A stretch of 48,855 bases of DNA from contig SFPR01000005.1 of assembly GCA_004551865.1 (NCBI GenBank), positions 1 through 48,855 of the forward strand, in the 5' to 3' direction. Both the position numbers and the translations under genes were made by a program. Below, one piece after another: positions 24,685 through 33,704 of the stretch (positions are counted from its first letter, which is position 1; each line of letters opens with the position of its first letter). This stretch comes from Bacteroidales bacterium (lineage in GTDB: Bacteria; Bacteroidota; Bacteroidia; Bacteroidales; P3). The notes under the pieces are model-generated. The model was not told the DNA's origin. It made no database searches and was given only the letters and a program-made list of their open reading frames with translations.

Positions 24685-26394
24685 CTAATTGTTTGCCGTC
24701 AGCTCGTTTGCCTTGTCAAGAGCCTTTGAAATATGGTCAAATATAAATTCTTTGCCAAGCTCGTCTGCAAAACCGCTTCGGTCCAATACCTGATAGACTT
24801 CGTCAGTTACTCCGCTGAGAATAATTTGTATTTTTTCCTTACGGCTCTTGTCGCAAAGAGAACTAAGGTTTTTCAAACCGGTTGAGTCAATGAACGGAAC
24901 TTTTCGCATTCTCACAATTCTGACCTGTGGTTTCCTTGTAGTGGTTTCGGCAGCCAATTCGTCAAATTTGTTTGCTATGCCAAAGAAAAAGGGACCGTCA
25001 ATCTCGTAAATCTGAACTTTTTTGTTCACTTTCTCATATACACTCTCCGATTCGGGGTCTTCTGTTCTTTGAAGCTCGTTTTCTATTACTTTTATGCTTG
25101 AAGTCTCCATTACACGCTTGATAAATAATACGAAAGCGATGAGAAGACCCACTTCTATGGCGATTGTCAAATCGAAAATGACGGTTAAGAAGAACGTAAT
25201 GAGCAATACAACCACGTCGCTCTTGGGATTTTTGAGTATAGCCTTGAAAGAACGCCACTCACTCATGTTATAGGATACCACGACGAGTATTCCTGCCAAG
25301 CAGGCAAAAGGAATGTTGGCTGCAAGGGGCATTAAGAACAGATAAACCAACAACAAAAATATCGCATGGATAATTCCGGCAACCGGAGTACGACCTCCGT
25401 TGTTTATATTCGCCATTGTACGGGCTATTGCACCGGTTGCGGGTATTCCTCCGAAAATTGGCAACACCACATTGGCAACTCCCTGTCCTATAAGCTCGGT
25501 ATTTGAGTTATGTTTCTTGCCGGTAGCACCGTCTGCAACCATTGCAGAAAGCAGACTCTCTATCGCACAAAGCACAGCTATCGTAAAGGCAGGCGAAAGA
25601 AGCTCTCTCACAGCTTTGGAATCAATAGAAAGGGTTTCCGGTTTTGGAAGTGCAGTGCCGCCTGCAAGTTCAGGATAAACACTGCCTATTGTTGCCACTT
25701 CCATTCCGTGATTGTTCATTATTATTGTTGCAACCGTGCAGACAATTATTGCTATCAGACTGCCGGGAATAACTTTTGTAACTTTCGACCAAAGAAAGCT
25801 GACGGCAACAGTAAATACCGCCATTGCAGTTGCGTAAGGGTTTATGGTGGAAAGGTGTTTGAAATAGCAAGCCCACTTATCCAAAAATTCGGAAGGAACA
25901 GCCAATGTGCTGCCGTCAAGAGCAGTGAGACCGAAAAAGTCTTTCATCTGAGTAGAAAAGATTGTCAGTGCAATACCTGAGGTAAAGCCTACAATAATCG
26001 GGTAGGGCATAAACTTGATTATGTCTCCCATTTTAAGAAATCCCATTGCTATGAGAATAATTCCTGCCATTAGGGTGGCAATCATAAGTCCGTTCAATCC
26101 ATATTGGGCAATAATGCCGGCAATGATAACAATGAACGCACCCGTAGGGCCTCCTATCTGAACGTGAGAGCCTCCCAAAATGGAAATTATTGCTCCTGCC
26201 ACAATAGCTGTTATCAATCCTTGCTGAGGACTTACTCCCGAGGCAATGGCAAAGGCAATGGCAAGCGGAATTGCAACAATTCCCACAATGATACCTGCGG
26301 TCAAATCCTTAAAGAACAATTCTTTTGAATAGCTTCTTGAACGTATCAGTTCAAAGAACTTGGGTTGGAATACTCCCTTGAAGTCTAATTTCAT
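24685..26394 (-). CDS. SulP-family anion transporter with STAS domain
   Basis: The ATG at 26394 gives 569 residues. The membrane part carries the SulP signature (DLTAGIIVGIVAIPLAIAFAIASG and GGSHVQIGGPTGAF). A C-terminal STAS domain follows from about residue 435, with the conserved RMRKVPFIDSTGL, whose Ser/Thr is the usual regulatory site. SulP members move sulfate, bicarbonate or other anions, and the substrate is not evident. A -7 box lies 30 bp upstream. It is divergent from lpdA with a repeat element between the two promoters. Confidence 0.9.
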   Translation of the reverse strand: MKLDFKGVFQPKFFELIRSRSYSKELFFKDLTAGIIVGIVAIPLAIAFAIASGVSPQQGLITAIVAGAIISILGGSHVQIGGPTGAFIVIIAGIIAQYGLNGLMIATLMAGIILIAMGFLKMGDIIKFMPYPIIVGFTSGIALTIFSTQMKDFFGLTALDGSTLAVPSEFLDKWACYFKHLSTINPYATAMAVFTVAVSFLWSKVTKVIPGSLIAIIVCTVATIIMNNHGMEVATIGSVYPELAGGTALPKPETLSIDSKAVRELLSPAFTIAVLCAIESLLSAMVADGATGKKHNSNTELIGQGVANVVLPIFGGIPATGAIARTMANINNGGRTPVAGIIHAIFLLLVYLFLMPLAANIPFACLAGILVVVSYNMSEWRSFKAILKNPKSDVVVLLITFFLTVIFDLTIAIEVGLLIAFVLFIKRVMETSSIKVIENELQRTEDPESESVYEKVNKKVQIYEIDGPFFFGIANKFDELAAETTTRKPQVRIVRMRKVPFIDSTGLKNLSSLCDKSRKEKIQIILSGVTDEVYQVLDRSGFADELGKEFIFDHISKALDKANELTANN

Positions 26395-26424
26395 TACAAT
26401 CTTATTTGGTTTTGAAAAACCTTG

Positions 26425-26432
26425 CAAAGGTA
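26425..26432 (-). promoter_or_regulatory. -7 box for SulP/ABC importer unit
   Basis: CAAAGGTA reads TACCTTTG on the minus strand, 30 bp upstream of the SulP ATG at 26394. Confidence 0.7.
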
Positions 26433-26503
26433 GGCATTTTTTCCCGTTTGGAGAAAAAGGCTTTGAAGATTAGATGTATTGTATTCAAAATCAAGCGATA
26501 GCA

Positions 26504-26577
26504 AAACGGCGTTTCGTTGAAATAAAACGCCGTTTTGTCCGACTGAAACGCCGTTTTATTTTGCCAAAACGGCGTTT
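26504..26577. repeat. 21-bp phased palindrome element, copy 5
   Basis: Cores are centred at 26509, 26530, 26551 and 26572 (all 21 bp), central bases G, C, C, G. A fifth in-phase half-site (AAACG-A-AACCT) is centred at 26593. The element sits between the divergent SulP and lpdA promoters. Confidence 0.95.
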
Positions 26578-26625
26578 TGCAAAAATCAAACGAAACCTCG
26601 GGCTTTTTTTCCGCAGCTTTTTTCC

Positions 26626-26633
26626 TATCTTTG
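26626..26633 (+). promoter_or_regulatory. -7 box for lpdA
   Basis: TATCTTTG lies 29 bp upstream of the lpdA ATG at 26663 and downstream of repeat copy 5. It therefore excludes the repeat from the transcript and supports the short N-terminus. Confidence 0.75.
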
Positions 26634-26662
26634 CAAAATCTAACAAAAACAGAAGAAAGAAA

Positions 26663-28057
26663 ATGAAATACGATGTGATGATTATAGGCAGCGGTCCGGG
26701 AGGATATGTTGCCGCAGTCAGGGCAGCGCAGTTGGGATTTAACACTGCAGTTGTCGAAAGAGAGAACTTGGGAGGAATTTGTCTCAATTGGGGTTGTATT
26801 CCCACCAAGGCATTGTTGAAATCTGCACAAGCATTCAACTATATCAAACATTCGGAAACTTACGGTGTCAAGATAGAAGGCTCTTTCAAGCCAGACATGA
26901 ACGCAATCGTCGAACGTTCTCGCACGGTTGCCGCAAATATGGGCAAGGGAGTGGCTCATCTTATGCAGAAAAACAATATCACAGTGATAGAAGGCGAAGC
27001 TCGTTTGACCAAAGACCGCAAGGTGTCTGTCGAAATGAAAGACGGAAGCGGCACTCAGGTCTTTGAGGCAGACCATATTATATTGGCTACCGGTGCAAGG
27101 AGCAGAAACCTTCCCAATATGCCTCAGGACGGAAAGAAAATCATCGGTTACCGTGAAGCAATGACCCTGAGAGAACAACCCGAGAGCATGGTGGTTGTCG
27201 GTTCCGGTGCAATAGGAAGCGAATTTGCACATTTCTACCAATCAATCGGCACTCAGGTAACTCTTGTCGAGTATATGCCGAACATAGTTCCCAACGAAGA
27301 CGAAGAAGTCAGCTCCACATTGCAACGATGCTTCAAAAAGAACGGCATGAAAGTGCTTACCGCAACAAGCGTAGAGGCTGTCGATACAACTAATGACAAA
27401 TGTAAGGTCTTGGTAAAAGGGAAAAAAGGCGAGCAAACGATAGAATGCGACATTGTTTTGTCGGCTGTGGGAGTTGCAACCAACATAGAAAACTTGGGAT
27501 TGGAAGAAGCAGGTGTCAAGTTTGAGAGAGGAAAGATAGAAGTCGATGATTTCTACCGCACAAACGTCGAAGGAGTATATGCAATCGGAGACATAGTTCA
27601 CGGACCTGCACTTGCACACGTTGCAAGTCGTGAGGCAATAATCTGTGTCGAGAAGATAAAAGGCTTGGAGGTTGAACCAATCAACTATGGCAACATTCCG
27701 GGCTGCACATATACCACACCGGAAGTGGCATCTGTCGGTTTGACCAAGGCAAAAGCCGAAGCAGAAGGCAGAGAGGTCTTGGTGGGAAAATTTATGTACA
27801 TGGCAAGCGGCAAAGCAGCCGCAAGCGGCAACAAAGACGGCTTTGTAAAAGTTGTAATTGATGCAAAGACCGACGAAATACTTGGTTGCAGCATGATAGG
27901 AGACAATGTTACCGAAATGATTGCCGAAATTGTTGCAGCAAGACAAAATGGCTTGACGGCAAAACAAGTTTTGGAAGCAGTACATCCTCACCCTACAATG
28001 AGCGAAGCCGTAATGGAAGCATTGGAAGCGGCATACGGCAAAGCAATACACGGATAG
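26663..28057 (+). CDS. lpdA: Dihydrolipoyl dehydrogenase
   Basis: The 464-residue flavoenzyme reoxidises dihydrolipoyl groups of 2-oxoacid dehydrogenases or the glycine-cleavage H protein. It shows the FAD site MIIGSGPGGYVAA (6-18), the redox disulfide GGICLNWGCIPTK (C40, C45), an NAD site VVVGSGAIGSEFAHF and the catalytic His in HPHPTMSE near the C-terminus. The frame stays open upstream to 26474 through repeat copy 5, but that extension lies before the promoter and has no family match. I therefore place the start at 26663. rfbC follows after 1-4 bp. Confidence 0.95.
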   Translation: MKYDVMIIGSGPGGYVAAVRAAQLGFNTAVVERENLGGICLNWGCIPTKALLKSAQAFNYIKHSETYGVKIEGSFKPDMNAIVERSRTVAANMGKGVAHLMQKNNITVIEGEARLTKDRKVSVEMKDGSGTQVFEADHIILATGARSRNLPNMPQDGKKIIGYREAMTLREQPESMVVVGSGAIGSEFAHFYQSIGTQVTLVEYMPNIVPNEDEEVSSTLQRCFKKNGMKVLTATSVEAVDTTNDKCKVLVKGKKGEQTIECDIVLSAVGVATNIENLGLEEAGVKFERGKIEVDDFYRTNVEGVYAIGDIVHGPALAHVASREAIICVEKIKGLEVEPINYGNIPGCTYTTPEVASVGLTKAKAEAEGREVLVGKFMYMASGKAAASGNKDGFVKVVIDAKTDEILGCSMIGDNVTEMIAEIVAARQNGLTAKQVLEAVHPHPTMSEAVMEALEAAYGKAIHG

Positions 28058-28061
28058 AGTG

Positions 28062-28622
28062 ATGGAAATCGAGAAAACAGCAATCGAAGGAGCCTACATA
28101 ATAAAGCCGAAAGTCTTTTCGGATAATCGTGGTTACTTTTTTGAGAGCTACAATGCCGAAGAGTTCCGCCGCTTAGGGCTTAGAACAGACTTTGTTCAAG
28201 ACAATGAGTCCTTATCTTGCCGAGGTGTTGTCCGCGGACTGCATTTCCAAAAGCCGCCTTTTGCTCAGGCAAAACTACTGAGGGTTGTCAAAGGAAGTGT
28301 TCTTGACTTTGCGGTCGATATTCGCCGAGGTTCTCCCACATACGGACGATATGTTTCGGTGAGACTTGATGACAAACAAAAAAATATGTTTTTCATCTCG
28401 GAGGGATTTGCTCACGGATTTCTGACACTGGAAGACAATACCGTATTTTGCTACAAATGTACAGCTCTTTACAACAAACAGTCGGAGCAAGGCTTGATTT
28501 GGAACGATAAAACGCTGAACATAGATTGGCAAATTGACAATCCGATTTTGTCGGACAAAGATAAACTCTGGCAAGATTTCCAATCGTTCAATTCTCCTTT
28601 CGACTTTGACAAATGTCGTTAG
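28062..28622 (+). CDS. rfbC: dTDP-4-dehydrorhamnose 3,5-epimerase
   Basis: The 186-residue cupin makes dTDP-4-dehydro-L-rhamnose for surface polysaccharide. Family motifs are FSDNRGYFFESYN (about 19), FVQDNESLSCRGVVRGLHFQKPPFAQAKLLRVVKG (catalytic His in GLHFQ) and FFISEGFAHGFLTLEDN. The ATG at 28062 is preferred to the overlapping GTG at 28059. The other dTDP-rhamnose genes are not in the window. It lies 4 bp after lpdA and overlaps recQ by 10 bases, so its placement between two unrelated genes is compact. Confidence 0.92.
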   Translation: MEIEKTAIEGAYIIKPKVFSDNRGYFFESYNAEEFRRLGLRTDFVQDNESLSCRGVVRGLHFQKPPFAQAKLLRVVKGSVLDFAVDIRRGSPTYGRYVSVRLDDKQKNMFFISEGFAHGFLTLEDNTVFCYKCTALYNKQSEQGLIWNDKTLNIDWQIDNPILSDKDKLWQDFQSFNSPFDFDKCR

Positions 28623-30502
28623 AAAAGGCAGAAAGCATTCTTCAAAAATATTGGGGGTATGACCATTTCCGTTCGGTGCAACGAGAAGTCATCGCCTCGG
28701 TTCTTGAAAAACAAGATACTCTTGCACTCATGCCGACAGGCGGAGGCAAGAGTATTTGTTATCAAGTGCCTGCATTGATGATGCAAGGTGTCTGTATAGT
28801 CGTTTCTCCCTTGATTTCGCTGATGAAAGATCAGTGTGACGGATTGAAAAAACGAGGCTTGAAAGCAAAAGCTCTCACTTCGGACCAAATGCCTAACGGT
28901 CTTGAAATAGCTCTTAACTCGATTGAGACAATGAGAACGAAGTTTGTGTTCGTTTCTCCCGAGAGATTGCAAAACCAAATCTTCATTTCCTTTGTCCGAA
29001 GGAGCAATCCTTGTCTTTTTGTGGTCGATGAGGCTCACTGCATTTCGGAATGGGGACATGATTTCCGCCCCGAATACAGACAAATCTCTATTTTGAGAGA
29101 CTGCAAGCCCGATGTGCCTGTGTTGGCTCTTACTGCCACTGCAACAAAGCAAACTGCCGACGACATTCAAAGCTGTTTAAATTTCAGAAAACCAAACTGC
29201 ATAAGGGGAGAATTTCGTCGCAGCAATGTAAAGTGCATGGTTATCAAAGAGGAAAACAAGATTGAGCGATGCACAAAGATAATTGACAAGGTTGGAGGTT
29301 GCGGATTGATTTATGTTTCCACCCGTTTGAGTACAGAAAAGATTACAAAACTTTTGCAACACAGGGGATTGAGTGTCGAAAGCTATCATGCGGGACTTAC
29401 AAGCGTGCAGAGAAACGAGAGACAAGAGAAGTGGCTTTCGGGAGAGTTGCCTCTGCTTGTTGCAACCAAGGCTTTCGGAATGGGAATTGACAAACCGGAT
29501 GTTTCTTATGTCATTCACCTTGAACTTCCTCCGACTTTGGAAAGCTATTATCAGGAGTTTGGCCGCTCGGGCAGGAACGGACAAACCGCATACGCCGTAA
29601 TGCTCTACAACGACAAGGATAAAGCAACGATGTTAAGGCGTGTGAGAATGGATTTTCCGGACTTGGAGGTGGTAAAAAGCATATACGACAAATTGTTTCG
29701 CTACTACAATGTGCCATATTTTGAAGGAAAGGGACGCTCTTTTTGGTTTGAGTTTGATGATTTTGCCTCTCGGTGTCAGACAGAGCCTTACAATGTGTAT
29801 GCAAGTTTGAAAATATTGCATCGTGCAGGCTTTTTGGGTTGGAAAGAGAGGGATTTTCCAAGCTCATGGGTCAAAGTGTTGGTCAAACAAGGAGAATTGC
29901 GAAAACTATTGGAAATGAAAAACGATTATTCTGCCGTTTTGGCATCGGTATTGAGGCTTTGCGACGGCTCGACAAGCGAATTGGTCAGACTGTACGAGAA
30001 AGAAATTGCCTCATACTTGGAATGGGATACCCGAAAGGTCGTGAGCGGACTGCTCAAACTGCGAGAAACAGGAGCAATATACTATGAACAGCAACCCGAA
30101 GGAGAATATATCACATTTTTGGAGGATAGGGTTAAGCCGCAAGACCTTTACATTTCTCCCAAACACTACGAAGACTTGAAACAAAGTGCGTTTTCCAAAG
30201 CCGATATGGTGATTGATTACATCGAGAAGGCAGATTGCAGGGAAAAGTTTTTGATGAAATATTTCGGAATGGACACTCCGCCCTGCGGCGAGTGCGACTT
30301 GTGTTTGCAAAAGCTCATAAAGCCAAAACAGATAAAGGAAAAAATATTGACATTTCTCAGAGAAGAGCCTCGAGAAGTTGATTTCTTTTTCAATCCCATG
30401 CTGTTTTCTGACCAAAAAAAGACGATTGCAGTTCTCAGAAAGATGCTTGACAGAGGCGAAATAAGCCTTGAAAATACTACACTCTCGATACAGCAAAAAT
30501 AA
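28613..30502 (+). CDS. recQ: RecQ-family ATP-dependent DNA helicase
   Basis: The 629-residue helicase has motif 0 (YDHFRSVQREVI), Walker A PTGGGKS (41-47), DEAH (about 139), motif III ALTATAT, motif VI QEFGRSGRNG and a C-terminal zinc-binding Cys set (CREKF... CGECDLC). The region after the zinc site is short and no HRDC domain is evident, as in the shorter RecQ paralogues common in Bacteroidota. It overlaps rfbC by 10 bases. Its TAA stop runs directly into the first core of repeat copy 6. Confidence 0.93.
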   Translation: MSLEKAESILQKYWGYDHFRSVQREVIASVLEKQDTLALMPTGGGKSICYQVPALMMQGVCIVVSPLISLMKDQCDGLKKRGLKAKALTSDQMPNGLEIALNSIETMRTKFVFVSPERLQNQIFISFVRRSNPCLFVVDEAHCISEWGHDFRPEYRQISILRDCKPDVPVLALTATATKQTADDIQSCLNFRKPNCIRGEFRRSNVKCMVIKEENKIERCTKIIDKVGGCGLIYVSTRLSTEKITKLLQHRGLSVESYHAGLTSVQRNERQEKWLSGELPLLVATKAFGMGIDKPDVSYVIHLELPPTLESYYQEFGRSGRNGQTAYAVMLYNDKDKATMLRRVRMDFPDLEVVKSIYDKLFRYYNVPYFEGKGRSFWFEFDDFASRCQTEPYNVYASLKILHRAGFLGWKERDFPSSWVKVLVKQGELRKLLEMKNDYSAVLASVLRLCDGSTSELVRLYEKEIASYLEWDTRKVVSGLLKLRETGAIYYEQQPEGEYITFLEDRVKPQDLYISPKHYEDLKQSAFSKADMVIDYIEKADCREKFLMKYFGMDTPPCGECDLCLQKLIKPKQIKEKILTFLREEPREVDFFFNPMLFSDQKKTIAVLRKMLDRGEISLENTTLSIQQK

Positions 30503-30575
30503 AACGCCGTTTTGTCAAAATAAAACGGCGTTTCAGTCGGACAAAACGGCGTTTTATTTCAGCGAAACGCCGTTT
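30502..30575. repeat. 21-bp phased palindrome element, copy 6
   Basis: Cores are centred at 30507, 30528, 30549 and 30570 (all 21 bp), central bases C, G, G, C, which is the reverse orientation of copies 1, 2 and 5. It separates the convergent recQ and UPF0104 genes. The first A of the element is also the last base of the recQ stop codon. Confidence 0.95.
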
Positions 30576-30598
30576 TATTTTTCGTAATCTTCTACTTG

Positions 30599-31666
30599 TT
30601 ATTTTGCTTGCTTGTTTTTTGCAAACACTCTCTTGCTCCAATAGGGTAAAACGAGAAGTCCCAATATTATATAAGGATAGTAGGTGAAGCCTCTCCACAC
30701 AAGAGCGATTGCAGCGTGCGTTCCCTCTTTCATAAACTCACCTATAAAGAGAGGAAAGGCAAATTCGGCAATTCCGCTGCTGCCCGGCGTTGGCGAAATG
30801 CAGAGAATAATCCACATGACAAGCTGACGTACAAAAACCAAAAGATGTTCCCCGACGGGAGAAAAGGCAAGGAGAATGAAATTCAGAACAATGAAACGAG
30901 ACGTCCACGAAAGTACCGTACACAGATAGGCTTTTATCCAAAAGACAAAGCCTTTGCTTTTGAACTCTCGGGAAGATGTTACAATGTCATCGCCTGTCTT
31001 TCTGACCTTTGCACTCCAACGTCTGAGCAATCGCCAATCGGCGGCTTTATAAAGCAGAGTTCTGAAACCATTTGGAAAGAAGAAAATGGCAACAAGGATA
31101 ATCACCGTCAGCAAACACATAAATCCGTAACCTATCAGGAAGACTTGAAACTCTCCAAAGGTCGAACCAAAGGCACTGAAACGAAAATCTGTATTGAAAG
31201 CAGACTGAAAGCCCACAAAAAGAATGCACAAAGGTGCAACAACTATGTAAAACAACTCGTCCAAAAGGGCTGTTATCATTACGATTGCCGTACTGCGTCC
31301 GACGGGAATGCCTTCCATCGAAACAATAAAGAAAGCCAATGCAGAGCCTCCGACAACCGACGGAGTGATTGCCGAACCAAACTCCCACAACATGATTACT
31401 TGAAAGGCTTGTTTCCACGATAGTTTTTTGTCGCTGAGCAATCGTATCCGGTACATGTACATTAAATCTCTCATTATGCCGAAACACATTGCCAAAACAA
31501 GGAAACCGCTTGCCTGCCACGTCCAGTTGCGAATAATTTCCGCCAACACATCTCCATCGTTTCGCATATCTCTCCAAATCAAAAAGCCTGCCACTCCAAC
31601 ACCAAGAAGTATTGGCAGCAAGATTTTGCGTGTGCTGAATATGCTTAACGGATTTTTCTCTGCCAT
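30599..31666 (-). CDS. UPF0104/LPG-synthase-TM-like membrane protein
   Basis: The 355-residue polytopic protein matches the flippase-like part of MprF (PF03706-type). It has eight or more hydrophobic segments and the conserved TPSVVGGSALAFF (about 107) and SPTPGSSGIAEFAF (about 297) motifs. Members without the synthase domain are thought to move lipids or glycolipids; the role here is unknown. Its start overlaps the mscS stop by one base, so it is translationally coupled and last in the ribE-hflX-mscS unit. Confidence 0.8.
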   Translation of the reverse strand: MAEKNPLSIFSTRKILLPILLGVGVAGFLIWRDMRNDGDVLAEIIRNWTWQASGFLVLAMCFGIMRDLMYMYRIRLLSDKKLSWKQAFQVIMLWEFGSAITPSVVGGSALAFFIVSMEGIPVGRSTAIVMITALLDELFYIVVAPLCILFVGFQSAFNTDFRFSAFGSTFGEFQVFLIGYGFMCLLTVIILVAIFFFPNGFRTLLYKAADWRLLRRWSAKVRKTGDDIVTSSREFKSKGFVFWIKAYLCTVLSWTSRFIVLNFILLAFSPVGEHLLVFVRQLVMWIILCISPTPGSSGIAEFAFPLFIGEFMKEGTHAAIALVWRGFTYYPYIILGLLVLPYWSKRVFAKNKQAK

Positions 31667-32496
31667 TATGCTTGTTTGATTATGTCAATCTTAGAATAAG
31701 GAAGTGCAACCTTCTCTCTGACAAGATAATCATAGACTTGCTTGTTCATATCTGCCAAAACGTCCCAATAATCACCAGTCTTACACCAAAAGCGAAGGTC
31801 AATCGAGATTGCAAGTTGGGAAATTGTCGGAATGACAACTACATCGGGTTCGGTCAATATGCGTTTGTCTTGCTTGGCAATGGCAATGATTGCATTGCTT
31901 ACGCAATCTAAGTCGATGCCGTGGGCAAGGTTAAACTCCAAATCAATTCTCCTTGTCTCCATTTGGGTATAATTTATCATGCTTCCCGAAGACAATGCTC
32001 CATTTGGAATAGTTACCACTTTGTTGTCTGTTGTTACCAAAGTGGTATGGAAGATTAGTATGCTCTTTACCGTACCTTCGTATCCCTGAGCGGAGATATA
32101 ATCGCCCACTCTGAAAGGTCGCAACACCAAAAGGACAACACCGCCTGCCACGTTTTGAAGTGTGCCGCTCAAAGCCAAGCCTATGGCAACTCCTGCCGAA
32201 GCAATGATTGCCGTAAACTGCGTCATCTCAATTCCAAGGTAGCCTACAACAGTCAAAATCAGCAATACCTTCAAGCCAATCGAGTTGATAGACATCAAGA
32301 ATGGTCTTAGAGAAGGGTCAAGGTTCCTTTTTTCAAACAAGATGCTTATTCTCTTGCACAGAAATCTGATTACCTTGAAGCCAACATACAATATGATGCA
32401 GGCAATTATCAATTTGGGTCCGAATTTGAAGACTATGTCTTTCAGAAATCCCAATACGTCATTCCAAGTGAATGCATTTGTACTGTTTAATACCAT
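31666..32496 (-). CDS. Small-conductance mechanosensitive channel (MscS family)
   Basis: The 276-residue protein has an N-terminal membrane part, the pore helix SAGVAIGLALSGTLQNVAGGVVLL (about 96-119) and the junction RPFRVGDYI of the beta domain, typical of MscS. It opens under membrane tension to release solutes on osmotic downshift. Length is close to E. coli MscS. It lies 17 bp after hflX on the same strand. Confidence 0.92.
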   Translation of the reverse strand: MVLNSTNAFTWNDVLGFLKDIVFKFGPKLIIACIILYVGFKVIRFLCKRISILFEKRNLDPSLRPFLMSINSIGLKVLLILTVVGYLGIEMTQFTAIIASAGVAIGLALSGTLQNVAGGVVLLVLRPFRVGDYISAQGYEGTVKSILIFHTTLVTTDNKVVTIPNGALSSGSMINYTQMETRRIDLEFNLAHGIDLDCVSNAIIAIAKQDKRILTEPDVVVIPTISQLAISIDLRFWCKTGDYWDVLADMNKQVYDYLVREKVALPYSKIDIIKQA

Positions 32497-32513
32497 AATA
32501 CGTTTGTTGTTTG

Positions 32514-33704
32514 TTAATATAAAAAGTTGTTATACGGGTATCTGATTGCATGAATGGTCTTTACTCTCTCATAAATCGTCTGTCGCAAAAGGTCAATGTT
32601 CTCTTTGTTCTTCGCAGACACGAAACAGCAGGTCTCATTCTCCTTCGAGAGATACATTTGCTTCAAATCGGAGAGCGAACGGTTCTCTTTGGTTTTGGGA
32701 GTGAGGTCATCGTCGTCTTTTTTGACGTAGGTATAAGCGTCAATCTTGTTGAACAGCATGATGACAGGCTTATCTGCCGCACCAATTTCTGCCAATGTTT
32801 TATTGACTACTTCAATCTGTTGTTCAAATCCGCGATGTGATATATCGACAACGTGAATGAGCAAATCGGCTTCTCGAAGCTCGTCAAGGGTTGACTTAAA
32901 ACTTTCGACCAATCCGTGAGGCAGCTTGCGGATAAAGCCGACTGTGTCGCTCAAAAGAAAAGGCAGATTGTCAATCACTACTTTGCGAACAGTAGTGTCA
33001 AGAGTTGCAAAGAGTTTGTTTTCTGCCAACACGTCGCTTTTTGAAAGCAGGTTCATAAGAGTGCTTTTGCCTACGTTGGTATAGCCGACAAGTGCAACTC
33101 TTACAAGACTTTCCCTATTCTTTCGCTGAACGGTTTTTTGTTTATCTATATCTGCAAGTTTTTGTTTAAGAAGCGATATTTTGGAAAGGATAATCCGTCG
33201 GTCGGTTTCAATTTGTGTTTCTCCGACTCCTCTCATTGTCAATCCTGCACCGCCTCTTTGTCGGTCGAGGTGCGTCCACATTCTCGTAAGTCGGGGAAGA
33301 AGGTATTGATATTGGGCAAGCGCTACTTGTGTTTTGGAGTGTGAGGTTCTTGCCCTTTGAGCAAAAATGTTCAATATCAAACCTGTGCGGTCCAAAACGT
33401 GGCAATCGAGAAACTTCTCTATGTTTCGAGCCTGCGAAGGGGAGAGTTCATCGTCAAAAACAGCCCATTTCAATTCTGCGGCTGTCATATACTCCTTTAT
33501 TTCCTCCAATTTGCCGCTTCCGACAAAGTATTTAGGGTCTTTGTAGGGCAGTTTCTGAGTAAAACGCTTCTCTACGACGGCTCCGGCCGTGTCAATCAAG
33601 AAAACAAGTTCGTCAAGAAATTCTTCCGTTTGGGCAGTTGTAATGTCGGGAGTTGTAATGCCGACAACTATGCACCTGTCCGGTTCAACCGAGTAGTCTA
33701 TCAT
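32514..33704 (-). CDS. hflX: GTPase HflX
   Basis: The 396-residue ribosome-associated GTPase rescues or splits stalled ribosomes. The HflX N-terminal domain includes DDELSPSQARNIEKFL and the glycine-rich linker RQRGGAGLTMRGVGETQIETDRR. The G domain follows with G1 GYTNVGKST (about 205), G3 DTVGFIRKLP and G4 NKID. Its start overlaps ribE by 4 bases. Confidence 0.95.
   Translation of the reverse strand: MIDYSVEPDRCIVVGITTPDITTAQTEEFLDELVFLIDTAGAVVEKRFTQKLPYKDPKYFVGSGKLEEIKEYMTAAELKWAVFDDELSPSQARNIEKFLDCHVLDRTGLILNIFAQRARTSHSKTQVALAQYQYLLPRLTRMWTHLDRQRGGAGLTMRGVGETQIETDRRIILSKISLLKQKLADIDKQKTVQRKNRESLVRVALVGYTNVGKSTLMNLLSKSDVLAENKLFATLDTTVRKVVIDNLPFLLSDTVGFIRKLPHGLVESFKSTLDELREADLLIHVVDISHRGFEQQIEVVNKTLAEIGAADKPVIMLFNKIDAYTYVKKDDDDLTPKTKENRSLSDLKQMYLSKENETCCFVSAKNKENIDLLRQTIYERVKTIHAIRYPYNNFLY

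Noticed and set aside
24015..24746. 243-codon plus-strand frame opposite the FecCD permease
   Set aside because: It is a shadow of the well-supported permease, with low-complexity composition and no promoter or family features.
26474..26662. 63-residue N-terminal extension of lpdA made of KRRF heptads
   Set aside because: It is the translation of repeat copy 5, lies before a good -7 box at 26626-26633, and is absent from the LpdA family; the ATG at 26663 gives the normal FAD-site start.
30502..30575. Repeat elements as simple rho-independent terminators
   Set aside because: Several lie upstream of promoters between divergent genes, T tracts are present on both sides of every core, and separate classical terminators exist nearby (for example at 48546 and 4771).
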